The notes below the pieces were generated by a model. The model was given only the letters and a program-made list of their open reading frames with translations, was not told where the DNA came from and ran no database searches. A program made the translations under genes and the position numbers. From the NCBI GenBank assembly GCA_024640665.1, contig JAHEEO010000047.1, positions 1-15,313 of the forward strand: DNA of 15,313 bases. The letters are read 5' to 3'. Positions 15,298 through 15,313 of the stretch are shown one piece after another (position 1 is the stretch's first letter; each line of letters starts with the position of its first letter). This DNA is from Rhodospirillales bacterium. GTDB lineage: Bacteria; Pseudomonadota; Gammaproteobacteria; Steroidobacterales; Rariloculaceae.

Positions 15298-15313
15298 TAG
15301 GGCATAGCGCTTG

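Overview
The window looks like chromosomal DNA of a Gram-negative proteobacterium, probably a gammaproteobacterium with an environmental lifestyle. This is inferred from Sec and Tat export signals, a PobA very close to the Pseudomonas enzyme, UspF/G-like and CDF proteins, purine-rich ribosome binding sites and moderately GC-rich coding sequence. No tRNA, rRNA, CRISPR array, insertion sequence, integrase or phage gene was seen. Coding density is high, and every gene-free gap is shorter than 200 bases.

Left part (1-3029): an exported ankyrin-repeat protein runs leftward off the window edge. It is divergent from a Tat-exported protein with two VOC (glyoxalase/dioxygenase-fold) domains, which is followed by a small Sec-exported single-domain VOC protein. 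All three appear to act outside the cytoplasm.

Middle-left (3100-7376, all minus strand): a CDF metal exporter, a phospholipase D/cardiolipin-synthase-like protein with a lipobox, a tiny J-domain-like protein, and pobA (4-hydroxybenzoate 3-monooxygenase). The J-like gene ends two bases before the GTG start of pobA, so the two are probably co-transcribed.

Middle (7465-8996, plus): a universal stress protein and an exported SMP-30/gluconolactonase-like beta-propeller. Between them lies a decayed, opposite-strand copy of part of the J-like gene found 3.5 kb to the left.

Right part: a 1371-residue exported membrane protein of unknown function (9133-13248), which I read as an ancient internal tandem duplication with a 720-residue period. 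It is followed by a two-CBS-domain protein preceded by two perfect palindromes. A B12-binding-type radical SAM protein on the minus strand probably starts beyond the right edge.

The clearest shared themes are small-molecule or aromatic metabolism (pobA, three VOC domains, SMP-30) and the cell envelope (PLD, CDF, the large membrane protein). The functional links between these blocks are inference. The least explained objects are the duplicated membrane protein and the J-like gene coupled to pobA together with its remnant.
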